From Blautia sp. (lineage in GTDB: Bacteria > Bacillota > Clostridia > Lachnospirales > Lachnospiraceae), in the NCBI GenBank assembly GCA_017515325.1, contig JAFWGA010000058.1, forward strand, positions 1 through 64,000: a stretch of 64,000 nucleotides of DNA. Reading direction: 5' to 3'. How positions within the stretch are numbered: the stretch's first letter is position 1; each line of letters begins with the position of its first letter. The position numbers and the translations under genes are program-made. Below the pieces are notes generated by a model. The model made no database searches. It was given only the letters and a program-made list of their open reading frames with translations, and was not told where the DNA came from. Positions 42,653 through 51,737 of the stretch are shown here, piece after piece.

Positions 42653-42883
42653 GACAATAATTGTACAGTCATGTATGATTCCAGTGTATAAAGCCTGTTT
42701 CCACGTCAGGCTTGCCGCCGTTGGGGGCGGATTGTGGGAGTGTCTGGACGGAATAAACCGTAGGAATCATTTTTGGCAGTTGAATCATGAACGACCTGGG
42801 CAGCACGAGCTTCGCAGGGGATTGCGAGGTGTGTGCAGAACAGTTGCAGATGACCTCAGAAAGAAGTAAGGGAGGGGCCTGTT

Positions 42884-44704
42884 TTGGATATCATTTCCAT
42901 GATTTTGTCATTGCTTTGCGGCGTAGCGCTCTTTATGTACGGTATGTCCCTGATGGGAGACGGACTCAAGAGTGTAGCCGGTGATAAGCTGGAGTCCTTT
43001 TTATACCGGATGACCAACACACCGCTAAAGGGCATGGCCCTGGGGACGGCTGTAACATCTGTCATTCAGTCCTCGTCAGCCACCACGGTGATGGTCGTTG
43101 GTTTCGTTAATTCCGGTATGATGAAGCTTAGCCAGGCGATCAGCATCATTATGGGGGCAAATATAGGAACCAGTATTACAGGCTGGATTCTCTGTCTGTC
43201 CTATATAGAAGGAGCCGGAGGGGTAACAAAGCTGCTCTCTTCTTCTACGATTGCCGCGGTAGCGGCGATAAGCGGAACGCTCATCAGGATGATCTCCAAG
43301 CGTTCGGCCCATAAGCATCTGGGCAGTATCCTGCTCGGCTTTGCCATTCTGATGGTTGGCATGCAGATGATGAGCGCTGCCGTGTCTCCTCTGAAGGAGA
43401 GCGAGGTCTTTACGGAGGCCATCACTCTTTTTTCTAATCCCATCCTTGGTATTGTTCTGGGTATCGGTATGACGGCCATCCTGCAGAGCGCATCTGCTTC
43501 CATCGGTATTTTGCAGGCTCTGTCCATGACAGGCGCTCTGACCTTTTCGGCAGTATTTCCGATCATCCTGGGTATCGGCGTAGGAGCCTCATGTCCGGTT
43601 CTGTTTTCTGCCATCGGCGCAAACAAAAACGGTCAGAGAAGCGCCATCGTTTATCTTTTGATCAATGTCATCGGTGCCGTCTTGTGGGGAGTCGGTTTTT
43701 ACGCGGCAAATGCTGCCTTTTCTTTCCACTTTATGGATTTGACAATGGGGCCTGTGCTGATTGCCCTGGTCAATTCTGTCGTCCGTGTCGTCGCGGGATT
43801 TCTGCTCTTCCCCTTTATCAGACAGATCGAGAAGGCGGTATGCGTTCTGATCAAGGATTCTGCCGAGGATATCGAGGATCAGCAGGACAATGCCGATTTT
43901 GACCTGCTGGACGAGAGATTCCTCCTGTCACCGGCGCTTGCCCTTGGCCAGTGTAACCGTGTCATCCTTGGCATGACGACGAAGGTGGGGAAAAACGTAT
44001 CGAGGTCTTTAAACCTGATTCTGGAATATGTGGAAAAGAAATATGCCAAGGTTCAGCGCAAGGAGGATCTGATCGATAAGTATGAATCAAAGCTGGGCGC
44101 TTATCTGACGGTGCTTTCGAAGAAGGAAATGAGTTCTGAACAGAGCAGGCAGACTATGTATGATCTCAGAGCAATCGGTGACCTGGAGCGGATCGGGGAC
44201 TATGCATCTGCCATAGCCCATGTGACAAAGGAAATGCATGAGAACAATATCAGCTTCTCTGCGGAAGCAAGGCAGGAGATGAATGTGATGATCGAGGCTG
44301 AGAGGGCAATCGTGAAGAAAGCCTTGCTCTCATACCGGGAGAATAACCTGGAAGAGGCAATACAGGTCAAGCCTTTTGCCGCTGCGATCAGCAGTCTGTG
44401 TGAAATCCTGAGCGCCCGTCATATTTACCGGCTTTCCATGGGGGAATGTGACCTGATACAGGGAAAGTCCTTTACCGAGCTGCTCAACTTTTTTGAGCGG
44501 ATTGCTTCCCATTGTGTTGTTATTTGCGGCATTGTCAGAAGGGCTTATCAGGAGAATCCGGATTATCATGTGCATTCCATGAAGGCGAGAGAGCTGACGG
44601 AAGAGGAATACAACCGTTATTATGAAGGCTTTCTTGCGGAATATGACATCAGCAGGAATATGGACCGGCAGGTTAGCGTTGAGGAGGAAACAGCGGGAGA
44701 TTAA
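42884..44704 (+). CDS. Na+/phosphate cotransporter family protein with PhoU domain
   Basis: 606 aa starting at TTG 42884 behind GGGAGGGG. Residues 1-310 carry two inverted NptA-type repeats with the QSSSATT signature (GTAVTSVIQSSSATTVM) and the second copy (GIGMTAILQSASASIGIL), plus eight or so membrane helices. Residues about 340-560 form a helical PhoU-like cytoplasmic domain (DLERIGDYASAIAHVTKEM). It imports phosphate driven by sodium; the PhoU part is thought to regulate it. It stands as a single gene with its own promoter and terminator. Confidence 0.93.
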   Translation: MDIISMILSLLCGVALFMYGMSLMGDGLKSVAGDKLESFLYRMTNTPLKGMALGTAVTSVIQSSSATTVMVVGFVNSGMMKLSQAISIIMGANIGTSITGWILCLSYIEGAGGVTKLLSSSTIAAVAAISGTLIRMISKRSAHKHLGSILLGFAILMVGMQMMSAAVSPLKESEVFTEAITLFSNPILGIVLGIGMTAILQSASASIGILQALSMTGALTFSAVFPIILGIGVGASCPVLFSAIGANKNGQRSAIVYLLINVIGAVLWGVGFYAANAAFSFHFMDLTMGPVLIALVNSVVRVVAGFLLFPFIRQIEKAVCVLIKDSAEDIEDQQDNADFDLLDERFLLSPALALGQCNRVILGMTTKVGKNVSRSLNLILEYVEKKYAKVQRKEDLIDKYESKLGAYLTVLSKKEMSSEQSRQTMYDLRAIGDLERIGDYASAIAHVTKEMHENNISFSAEARQEMNVMIEAERAIVKKALLSYRENNLEEAIQVKPFAAAISSLCEILSARHIYRLSMGECDLIQGKSFTELLNFFERIASHCVVICGIVRRAYQENPDYHVHSMKARELTEEEYNRYYEGFLAEYDISRNMDRQVSVEEETAGD

Positions 44705-44712
44705 GAAAAGAG

Positions 44713-44740
44713 AAAAGGAGCCTGACAAGGCTCCTTTTTT
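44713..44740. terminator. bidirectional terminator after Na/Pi gene
   Basis: AAAAGGAGCC (44713-44722) pairs with GGCTCCTTTT (44729-44738), 6-nt loop, T6 on the plus strand and A4 on the other arm. The structured repeat starts at the next base. Confidence 0.92.
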
Positions 44741-44831
44741 ATCCCAGAGCCGCGTTATGAGTTTTTCCGACTAACGTCGGAACGCGGCTCGGGGAGGGGG
44801 GTAGAGAGTCGGCTGCGCCTCCCTCTACCCT
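44741..44831. repeat. structured about 90-bp repeat, copy 1
   Basis: Starts ATCCCAGAGCCGCGTTATGA and ends CTCCCTCTACCCT. Two hairpins: AGCCGCG...TTCCGAC-taac-GTCGGAA-CGCGGCT, then GGGTAGAG...CTCTACCC. Copy 2 at 57531-57620 differs at only a few positions. The right end overlaps the last codons and TAG stop of the polyferredoxin gene. Confidence 0.9.
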
Positions 44832-45916
44832 ATTGACAGTGGCGCCGAAAGGAAGATGCGTTTGGCGCAGCGTCGGCAAAGGGGCGGATCTGTTCCAGGC
44901 AGCAGCACGGCGCCGCATTCGGTACAGGACAGGCTATGGACGCGTATCAGCGCGAGTTGGTCAAGATGGGGAACCGCAAGGGGAAAAAGCCCGTCAAGCC
45001 CACCATGGGGACAAAGCTTCACACAGAGGGTGCAGGCACTGCACTTGTATGGCTCGATCAGGATCAGGCGGGTTTCGCCATCCTCCTGCCGGATAGTGAG
45101 CGCCTTATGAGGACATACTTTTTCGCAGATGCCACAGCCAAAGCAGTCCGTATTGAAACGGGGAAGCCAAAGCCGGTATGAGCGCTCTGCCGCTTTTTCC
45201 TCTCTGACAGCCTTTGCAAGCAGACGTCTGAGCCATAGCCCGTCTCCCTTGTCATCCGTAAGAAAGGGGAAGCGCTCTTCTGCCTTTTCTACTGCCCGCC
45301 TGGTTACTTTCCCAAGGAGGTGGGAGAAAAGCTCTTGCCGGGTCATTGTTTTTTCAGCAGTGGGGGATTGCCGGATCCGGGGGACTGCCTCCTTTGCCCG
45401 GATCTGTCGAATCTGCCGGAGAAAACGATCCTTCCCCAGAAAAGCCTCAAGCTTTTGCAGATTCTCCTCCAAAAGAATGCGCCGGGCCTGTTCCGGGCAG
45501 CTGTCACAGTTACGTACAATCAGGATCAGCTCACCCTTCAAGGCCAGCAAGGCCAGTAGCTCCCAGTCAAGGGCGGCCAGACATCCCACATGTATTTCGC
45601 CCTGTTGTGTGTCTCGATGGCAGGTTATGCGAAGAGGCATAGCTTCCTGCATCGCTTCGGTATAATCCCGGCGTGTCTCCGCAGAGGGAATCAGGGCAAG
45701 GGAGGGACAGGCGGATACGCAGAGGGAACAGTCCCTGCATCGTTCCCAGCTGACAGCCTCACCGCTTCGGGCTGGAAATACCTGGCTGGGACACAGGTCT
45801 GCGCATATGGTACAGGGATAGCGCCGCTGCAGACGGTTCAGGCAGCGCTGGGGCTGAACCGTCGGATGGGCTGTGGAGCCTATGCTGTCAAGAATGGTTT
45901 CATGGATAAGATTCAT
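44825..45916 (-). CDS. polyferredoxin-like 4Fe-4S protein
   Basis: 363 aa, no signal peptide or membrane helix. An N-terminal pair of cluster motifs (CTICADLCPSQVF and CRDCSLCVSACP), a central non-cysteine alpha/beta part with CHRDTQ and NCDSCPEQARR, a charged linker (170-240), a second pair of clusters (CFGCGICEKVCPHKAL, CSACTLCVKLCPHGGL), and a C-terminal zinc-ribbon-like CTECG...CRRC. It is an electron carrier of unknown partner. It diverges from the radical SAM gene, so the two probably work together. The stop codon lies within the repeat at 44741-44831. Confidence 0.75.
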   Translation of the reverse strand: MNLIHETILDSIGSTAHPTVQPQRCLNRLQRRYPCTICADLCPSQVFPARSGEAVSWERCRDCSLCVSACPSLALIPSAETRRDYTEAMQEAMPLRITCHRDTQQGEIHVGCLAALDWELLALLALKGELILIVRNCDSCPEQARRILLEENLQKLEAFLGKDRFLRQIRQIRAKEAVPRIRQSPTAEKTMTRQELFSHLLGKVTRRAVEKAEERFPFLTDDKGDGLWLRRLLAKAVREEKAAERSYRLWLPRFNTDCFGCGICEKVCPHKALTIRQEDGETRLILIEPYKCSACTLCVKLCPHGGLDGLFPLAVPHLDQLALIRVHSLSCTECGAVLLPGTDPPLCRRCAKRIFLSAPLSIG

Positions 45917-46027
45917 AGCAATTCCTTATAAAAGTTCTATTGCGACGAAAGAAGTGCGCTTTCCGACGCAACCACAAAGCATATAGCACACTTCCGATGA
46001 ACATAAGTATATAGAGGAGGGAAAACG

Positions 46028-47359
46028 ATGCCAGAAGAAATCACCCGCAGCAATATCAGCCGGATCCGTAATCCTGTCTTTCGGGGCTATGCCGGCATGT
46101 ATCTGGATATCTACGAGGATTTTCTGGGACAGGTTTCCTCATTTGGCCTGCCCTTTGACACAGCCTCTTCTTTGGAAGCTCAGATACAAGGAGAGCGCGC
46201 TGCCCTGAAAACCATGTCTGAGGTGACAGCGCGTTCTGAGGATGCCAGCTTTGTCTATCGGCGCATCTCTTCTGCCTGTGAGGCCTGCCGTCAGGGCATT
46301 AACACACTGACGAGCCATATCTCCTTCCGCTGTCATCGCAGCTGCTTCTTTTGCTTTAACCCCAATCAGGAGAACTACGAGGGACATCTGGCGCAGAAAA
46401 ACGATTGGCTGGCAGAGCTGAAGGCTTATCATAGTGCCGGGCAGGGCCTCACCCACATCGCACTGACAGGGGGAGAACCGCTTCTGCACCCGGAGGAAGC
46501 CGCAGCCTTCTTCCGCACAGCCCGTGAGCTTTACCCTGAGTCGCATTTACGTCTGTATACCTCCGGCGATCTGCTGAACGAACTCCTTCTTGCTGAGCTG
46601 CGCGACGCAGGACTGGATGAGATCCGATTCAGCTGTAAAATGGAAGACACGCCGGAGATGAGGAATAAGGTACTGGACAGGATAAGTCTGGCAAAGGCTT
46701 ACCTTCCATGTGTGATGGTGGAGATGCCGGTCATGCCGGACAGGGAAATGCAGATGCGGGACCTGCTCCTTCGCCTGGATGAGATTGGCATCTGGGGCAT
46801 CAATCTCCTGGAGCTTTGTTTTCCCTATCACAATGCACAAGCCTTTCGTACCCGTGGCTTTTTCCTGCGGTATCCGCCCTACCGGATCCTCTATAACTTC
46901 TGGTATGCCGGTGGGCTCCCTGTGGCAGGCAGTGAGCTGATTGCCCTGCGCCTGGTTCGATTTGCAGCTGAAAAGGGATTATCTCTGGGCCTTCATTATT
47001 GTTCACTGGAAAATAAGAATTTCGGCCAGATGTATCAGCAGAACCATCATCCCGGTTTGATCCACCCGACGCTGTTCTTTTCTGAGCGTGACTATTATCT
47101 GAAGACGGTCAAGGCCTTCGGGACAGATGCAGCTCTTGTCAAAAGAATCTTTGACAAACACCGGAACAATCGCTATCTCTATCAGGCTCAGGCAGGCTAT
47201 ATCCAGATCCATCCGCAGGATGTCTCATTGCTGCAGGGAAGGAATGTGGAGCTGGCCCTCTCCATTAATGTCTTAGAGGAGAGGGAGGGAGAAAGGGTCA
47301 CGCGGGAGCTGAAGCTGCTGCGCGTCACGCCTTGCGACTGTGATCCCCAAATGCTCTGA
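46028..47359 (+). CDS. radical SAM protein
   Basis: 443 aa behind a strong GAGGAGGG. The cluster motif is CHRSCFFC (Cx3Cx2C) at about residue 103, followed by the SAM-binding GGEP motif (THIALTGGEPLLHPEEAA) and the ribose-binding strand around LRLYTSGDLL and EIRFSCK. The N-terminal 95 residues and the C-terminal 150 are not from a family I recognise. The C-terminal part contains CDCD in LLRVTPCDCDPQML. It may modify or assemble a partner protein. The divergent polyferredoxin is a natural electron donor for the radical SAM cluster. Substrate unknown. Confidence 0.82.
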   Translation: MPEEITRSNISRIRNPVFRGYAGMYLDIYEDFLGQVSSFGLPFDTASSLEAQIQGERAALKTMSEVTARSEDASFVYRRISSACEACRQGINTLTSHISFRCHRSCFFCFNPNQENYEGHLAQKNDWLAELKAYHSAGQGLTHIALTGGEPLLHPEEAAAFFRTARELYPESHLRLYTSGDLLNELLLAELRDAGLDEIRFSCKMEDTPEMRNKVLDRISLAKAYLPCVMVEMPVMPDREMQMRDLLLRLDEIGIWGINLLELCFPYHNAQAFRTRGFFLRYPPYRILYNFWYAGGLPVAGSELIALRLVRFAAEKGLSLGLHYCSLENKNFGQMYQQNHHPGLIHPTLFFSERDYYLKTVKAFGTDAALVKRIFDKHRNNRYLYQAQAGYIQIHPQDVSLLQGRNVELALSINVLEEREGERVTRELKLLRVTPCDCDPQML

Positions 47360-47388
47360 GGCTCGACAACAGGGTGATACCCTTTTCA

Positions 47389-48612
47389 TCAATTCAGCAA
47401 TTGATGGGAGGTCCATTCTACCGTGTTTTCCTGAAAAGCCCGGGCGATAACAGAATAATCAAGAACCCTTGACTGATTGGTTCTCAAAAAAGAGGTCAGC
47501 TTTGACACGTTTTCCTCGAAGGGCTCCTCCGTGTTGATGATCACGCAGTTTTCATACCTTTCCAGATAGGGGAGGCAGGCATCCTTCTGGCTGAAGCTGA
47601 TATGAATGATCGGCTTGCCGGTAGAGATATATTGAATCAATTTGGAGGGAAGGACATCCTCAGCCAGATTTCCTATATTCAGGAGAAAATGGGCGTCATG
47701 ATAAATGGATAGCAGTTCATCCGGGCTGACGTAGTCCTTCCATTCGATCTGGGAGGCTGTTTTGTCACTGTAATCCCGGACGACTTCGGAGCAGCCCCTG
47801 GAATAAAAGCAGGCTTTATAGCGTACTTTCTTTTGATAAAGTGCACCGAGCAGGGACAAGACATATTCCGGAGGCCGGATCTGCGCGGATAAGCTGCCGG
47901 CATAAACGATAAAGGGATCAGGAATGGAATGCTTCGGCTGCCTTTCCCTGTGAATCTCATCATAATAGGCCTGATCGATCAAGGGAATGTCAGCGGCTAC
48001 GTATTTGACTTCGGAGGCATTTGGGGCAGACGAAAAGGAGGCATCGTGGGATCTCATATATACAATTTTATCTGCCCGAGAATGGATCCTTTCTTCTGTT
48101 TTCTTTATCTTTTGAAAAAAGAATCGTCTCCATCCTGTCTTTAAATACTGATCATCGGTTAATGTATCCAATTCATAGATGACCCGCCGGCAAAGTGGTT
48201 CTTTTCCCAGAGAAGCTAAGGCCAGAGCCGCGTCGACAGGATGGACTACCGCTACGATCGTATCAATCTCATATCTCGATAAAATGAACTTCAGTTTTTT
48301 CTGAAAGGCGGCAGCCATTTTTTTCCCGATCATGGGATAAGGGGGTTCTGTCAATAAAGACCAAAGAATAAAGACTTTCCGTTTTATGCCTCTGGTTTTA
48401 CCGGAATACAGGTCATTGTCAAGGCAGCGATTGGACTGAACCGTAACTATTGTTTCCTGTTCTGTTTCCTGCATTTTCTCTTCATTGCCATAGCAGATGA
48501 CATAGACATGATATCCTTTCCTTTTCAGGTCTTCGATTACCGCTCTGACGCATATTCCATTGGCCGAGGCTTTGGGCGTATAGTTGCCAAGCATGAATAA
48601 TATCTTCTTCAT
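47389..48612 (-). CDS. glycosyltransferase (GT4-like)
   Basis: 407 aa. GT-B fold features: N-terminal KILFMLGNYTPKASANGICV with the glycine-rich acceptor loop, and C-terminal donor half with DPFIVYAGSLSAQIRPPEYV, LSIYHDAHFLLNIGNLAEDV, LPSKLIQYISTGKPIIHISF (the E/K...S-T-G-K-P-I segment). It transfers a sugar from a nucleotide donor to a growing cell-surface glycan. It is the last gene of a three-gene run with a GT2 and a flippase, 3 nt after the GT2 gene. Confidence 0.85.
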   Translation of the reverse strand: MKKILFMLGNYTPKASANGICVRAVIEDLKRKGYHVYVICYGNEEKMQETEQETIVTVQSNRCLDNDLYSGKTRGIKRKVFILWSLLTEPPYPMIGKKMAAAFQKKLKFILSRYEIDTIVAVVHPVDAALALASLGKEPLCRRVIYELDTLTDDQYLKTGWRRFFFQKIKKTEERIHSRADKIVYMRSHDASFSSAPNASEVKYVAADIPLIDQAYYDEIHRERQPKHSIPDPFIVYAGSLSAQIRPPEYVLSLLGALYQKKVRYKACFYSRGCSEVVRDYSDKTASQIEWKDYVSPDELLSIYHDAHFLLNIGNLAEDVLPSKLIQYISTGKPIIHISFSQKDACLPYLERYENCVIINTEEPFEENVSKLTSFLRTNQSRVLDYSVIARAFQENTVEWTSHQLLN

Positions 48613-48615
48613 CCT

Positions 48616-49623
48616 TTACTTCCTCTGTTTTTTGATTAACAGCCTGGTATACAGACCTTCCAATAGCTTGAGCAGTCTGGGGCTTACCTTGAAGATATGG
48701 AATCTCAGCTTTGCGCGGTCAGGAAGGGAGGAGTATATCCTGCTTTTTCGTAAATTGGGATAATTATCCTTAAACTCTCTGATGCACTGCGCTTTTTTTT
48801 CTTCCACATCACTGATCCTGTTGTTTTTCACTGTCCTTGTATATAGCAGGACAGCAACGGATGTCTTTCGATAGAGAATGAAATCTCCAAAGTCCGGATA
48901 ATAGGTCTGAATAAAGTCTTCATAAAAGCGGGTGCAGGCATGCTTGTCCCAGTACATGGCGTCTGTCGCGAAGCTTCGGCTGACGCTGTCAAATCTCACG
49001 GTGACGTAGTAATAGGCCTCGTTCACCTGGACGTAGGAATCACATCGATGCAGAAGCTGGGGGATGACCTGAACGTCCCCGCTCATCGCTTTCTCAGGGA
49101 AGCTGACCCCATCAAATAATCGCGCTCTGATCAGGGCGCCGGTCATGGTGTGGCTGATTTTGCCGGTCACAAGATAATCCCAGACCATCTGGCTTTTATC
49201 CTGATAGGTCCTGTTTCCAAACAAGGTCTTTTTGATCAGGGTTTCGTCTTCACTGACAAAAAAATATCCGCCCTGGACGAAATCAGCCCCGGACTCAGTC
49301 TGAACAAGGAGCAATTCGGACAGAAGGGAAGGATCCAGGTAATCATCATTGTCAACAATAACCACAAAATCGCCGGTGACATGGGCCAGGCATTTATTGT
49401 AAGCTGCGGCAACCCCTTCATTTTCCTGATGTATGACGATAAAACGGTCATCCATGCAGGAAAACCTGTCGCAGACAGCTCCACTGCCGTCCGTTGACCC
49501 ATCGTCGACCAATATCGCTTCTATGTTTCGATAGGACTGATTCGCAATGCTGGACAGGCATTTTTCCAGATAATGCCCCGCGTTATAGACCGGTACAACC
49601 AGGGAAACCTTCTTCTCACACAT
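48616..49623 (-). CDS. family 2 glycosyltransferase
   Basis: 335 aa. Start ATG 49623 behind AGGTGAT. The GT-A fold of GT2 enzymes is clear in the first 200 residues: VSLVVPVYNAGHYLEKCLSS, IEAILVDDGSTDGSG, FVVIVDNDDYLDPSLLSELL (the metal-binding DxD as DND). The C-terminus has basic helices (KLLEGLYTRLLIKKQRK). It adds a sugar to a lipid-linked glycan at the inner membrane face. It lies between the flippase and the GT4 gene. Confidence 0.93.
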   Translation of the reverse strand: MCEKKVSLVVPVYNAGHYLEKCLSSIANQSYRNIEAILVDDGSTDGSGAVCDRFSCMDDRFIVIHQENEGVAAAYNKCLAHVTGDFVVIVDNDDYLDPSLLSELLLVQTESGADFVQGGYFFVSEDETLIKKTLFGNRTYQDKSQMVWDYLVTGKISHTMTGALIRARLFDGVSFPEKAMSGDVQVIPQLLHRCDSYVQVNEAYYYVTVRFDSVSRSFATDAMYWDKHACTRFYEDFIQTYYPDFGDFILYRKTSVAVLLYTRTVKNNRISDVEEKKAQCIREFKDNYPNLRKSRIYSSLPDRAKLRFHIFKVSPRLLKLLEGLYTRLLIKKQRK

Positions 49624-49643
49624 AACAATCACCTGAAAATCAC

Positions 49644-51191
49644 TTATTTTTTTCGAATCTTATTCCGGATCATCTGTAAGCTGGTCACAGTTTCCTTTGG
49701 CCCGAAAACAACCAGGGCCATGAAGCAAAGGACAACAATTCCGCAAAGCCCCCCAAAGGATATTAATCTTAGCCATGAGTTCAGAACAAAGCCTTTTTTG
49801 CCGGCTGCGATGATGGCAAATGAAATGACAGAGCAGGTCAATGCTTTGATCAGGACAGGATAAAAGGTGGTTTTATTCACCTTCAGGTTTCTGCATGCGT
49901 ATAGGGGAATAAAAATGCCAATCCAGATTACCTGCAGGGAGGAGCTGATAATGGGAAGTGAAATCAGGCCAGGGCTCCATATTCTGTATACCAGATAGGA
50001 AAGCAGCAGATTCATCATGCCGCTGAACAAAGTATATAAGGCAGGTATTTTGACCTTATTCATCACCACATTCAGATTCGTCAGAGACCACATACAGCAG
50101 ATGATCAGGTGGGGAATGATGGTTATCAACGACAGGAAGGAAAGATAATTCCCGTTTTCCCCTGGTGTCCAGATAGAGAAGAACTCACTGGCCAAAGCAG
50201 AAAAAACAGTTATGATCGAACAGCCCAGTATACCGATTACACTTTGAGCTGTCTTTATCTCCTTAATCATTCCGCTTTTATCAGATGCCGCATATCTGTA
50301 GGTAATCACGGGATAAAAAATGCCGACCAGCATGACGATCACGCCGTTGATGAACTGTGGTACCGTATTCACGATCGAATAGGATCCGGATGCGCTGGCC
50401 CCATAAAAGACATTGGCCAGTACCATTGATAAGCCGGCAAGCAGGGTGTTGCCAAAGGTATTGATTGCGTTCCATATGCTTGCCTTAAAGAGCTCTTTCG
50501 TGTGTGAAAGAGAGATATTAGCTACGCTGAGCCGGATGTCGGGAAGCAGTGTTCTGGTATAGAATATCTGAAAGAGGATATTTACTGTTGCGACAGCCAG
50601 GGCTACTATCCCAACGTATACGATTGAAGGGGGAAGAAAACGGTACAGGAGAAAGAATAACAGCAGTCGGAGCACTGCAGTGACAAGCTCTCTCAGGGAT
50701 CGTAAATCGATTCTGTTTTTCGCGAAGGTTGCAATACCAAAAACGGAAGAGGATATGTTTATGAGGGCTGAGGAGAAAACCAGTACAAAAAGGGCCTTAA
50801 TAGCCGCTTCCGAATTGACCGGAACCTCCATAAACCGATCCAGGAGGATAACAATCAGGGCCATTGGGATTAAAAGCAATCCGCTAAGAATCAGATTCGC
50901 GGCAAAGGTCGATGAGAAATACTTATTGGCCTCCTCATCCTCCTCCTTCACGATGGAAACGGTAACAAAGCGGCTTGCCATGGAATTCATGGCATTAGTC
51001 AATACAGACAGATAGCTGACAATGGTGTTTGCGATAGGATAAAAGCTATAGGTTTCCTTTCCTAAGGTGTTGATGAGAAAAGGGGTCAGAATAAATGAAA
51101 TAATGATGTTGGCAGAATAGGAGACAATGTTTGCAGCCATATTGATTGCCATCTGTTTTCTGCTGATATTTTTATTAAAATCCTTTGCCAT
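49644..51191 (-). CDS. polysaccharide flippase (Wzx/MOP superfamily)
   Basis: 515 aa with about 12-14 membrane helices, starting AINMAANIVSYSANIIISF and ending in a basic tail. It carries marks of oligosaccharide flippases (ILTPFLINTLGKETYSFYPI, MASRFVTVSI). It should export the lipid-linked glycan built by the two downstream glycosyltransferases. It is the first gene of the operon, preceded by GTGAGGCCC. No polymerase or sugar-nucleotide genes are in the window. Confidence 0.9.
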   Translation of the reverse strand: MAKDFNKNISRKQMAINMAANIVSYSANIIISFILTPFLINTLGKETYSFYPIANTIVSYLSVLTNAMNSMASRFVTVSIVKEEDEEANKYFSSTFAANLILSGLLLIPMALIVILLDRFMEVPVNSEAAIKALFVLVFSSALINISSSVFGIATFAKNRIDLRSLRELVTAVLRLLLFFLLYRFLPPSIVYVGIVALAVATVNILFQIFYTRTLLPDIRLSVANISLSHTKELFKASIWNAINTFGNTLLAGLSMVLANVFYGASASGSYSIVNTVPQFINGVIVMLVGIFYPVITYRYAASDKSGMIKEIKTAQSVIGILGCSIITVFSALASEFFSIWTPGENGNYLSFLSLITIIPHLIICCMWSLTNLNVVMNKVKIPALYTLFSGMMNLLLSYLVYRIWSPGLISLPIISSSLQVIWIGIFIPLYACRNLKVNKTTFYPVLIKALTCSVISFAIIAAGKKGFVLNSWLRLISFGGLCGIVVLCFMALVVFGPKETVTSLQMIRNKIRKK

Positions 51192-51541
51192 ATGGGCCTC
51201 ACTTATTCTTTTGGGCGCTTATTATCTTTATTTGATACGGCTCAGTACGCTGCACTTGGCAGTTCCTTTTTATTTTTGGAATAGGATAGCAAGGCAGGCA
51301 TTTGCTGGGGAAATATGCTGTTGTTCTTTTGCTATAGTAATGCTATTTTACTTCAGAATGGTAGGAAATTCAATGCTGCAGGAAGATAAACACAACAAAA
51401 AGAACTATGATCGTAACGACTCAGTCCACAGCCTGCATTTGCAGCGGGAAATGGATGAGACAGTAGGATTCCTTTTGTTAGCATTGACTAACATCTGCCT
51501 CTGGCGATATAATAGATTTATCACATTCATGCGCATACTAT
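51192..51541. other. intergenic region between divergent glycan and molybdoenzyme operons
   Basis: 350 bp with no gene I can support. It must hold two divergent promoters, but no convincing -35/-10 pair was found for either. The AT-rich stretch around 51265-51360 is the most likely place. Confidence 0.5.
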
Positions 51542-51543
51542 AA

Positions 51544-51659
51544 TGGTTCCGAGCTGTTCGCTGCCCTTCGGGTAGGTTCAGCCTATGAGCAGCAGGGGCA
51601 ACCGTGCTGCTTGCCGGATTTGCGAAGGAACGCTGATGGACCACGGCTTTTGCCGGGGT
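51544..51659 (+). promoter_or_regulatory. structured leader RNA, candidate molybdenum-cofactor riboswitch
   Basis: GGTTCC (51545-51550) can pair with GGAAC (51627-51631) to close a multi-arm structure. Inside lie GAGCTG...CAGCC with CTGCCC-ttc-GGGTAG on top, and AGCAGCA...TGCTGCT. A final hairpin ACC-ACGGC-TTTT-GCCG-GGGT (51640-51659) follows. CCGAGC, GGTTCAGCC, GGGGCAACC and GGAACGCTGATG look to me like parts of the Moco RNA motif. The element stands directly upstream of a TorD/DmsA/DmsB operon, where that riboswitch class is known. The pairings are seen; the class assignment is from memory. Confidence 0.5.
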
Positions 51660-51737
51660 TTATTCAGTGTTCTTTTTTTTGTCATTTCTCATCCGAAGAC
51701 ATTGTGCCAGAAAACGGAACTTCAGTTTACTGAGGAG

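Noticed and set aside
51585-51737. Upstream extension of the TorD-like reading frame to 51585
   Set aside because: The stretch is occupied by base-paired leader RNA and its translation has no similarity to TorD proteins; no ribosome binding site precedes it.
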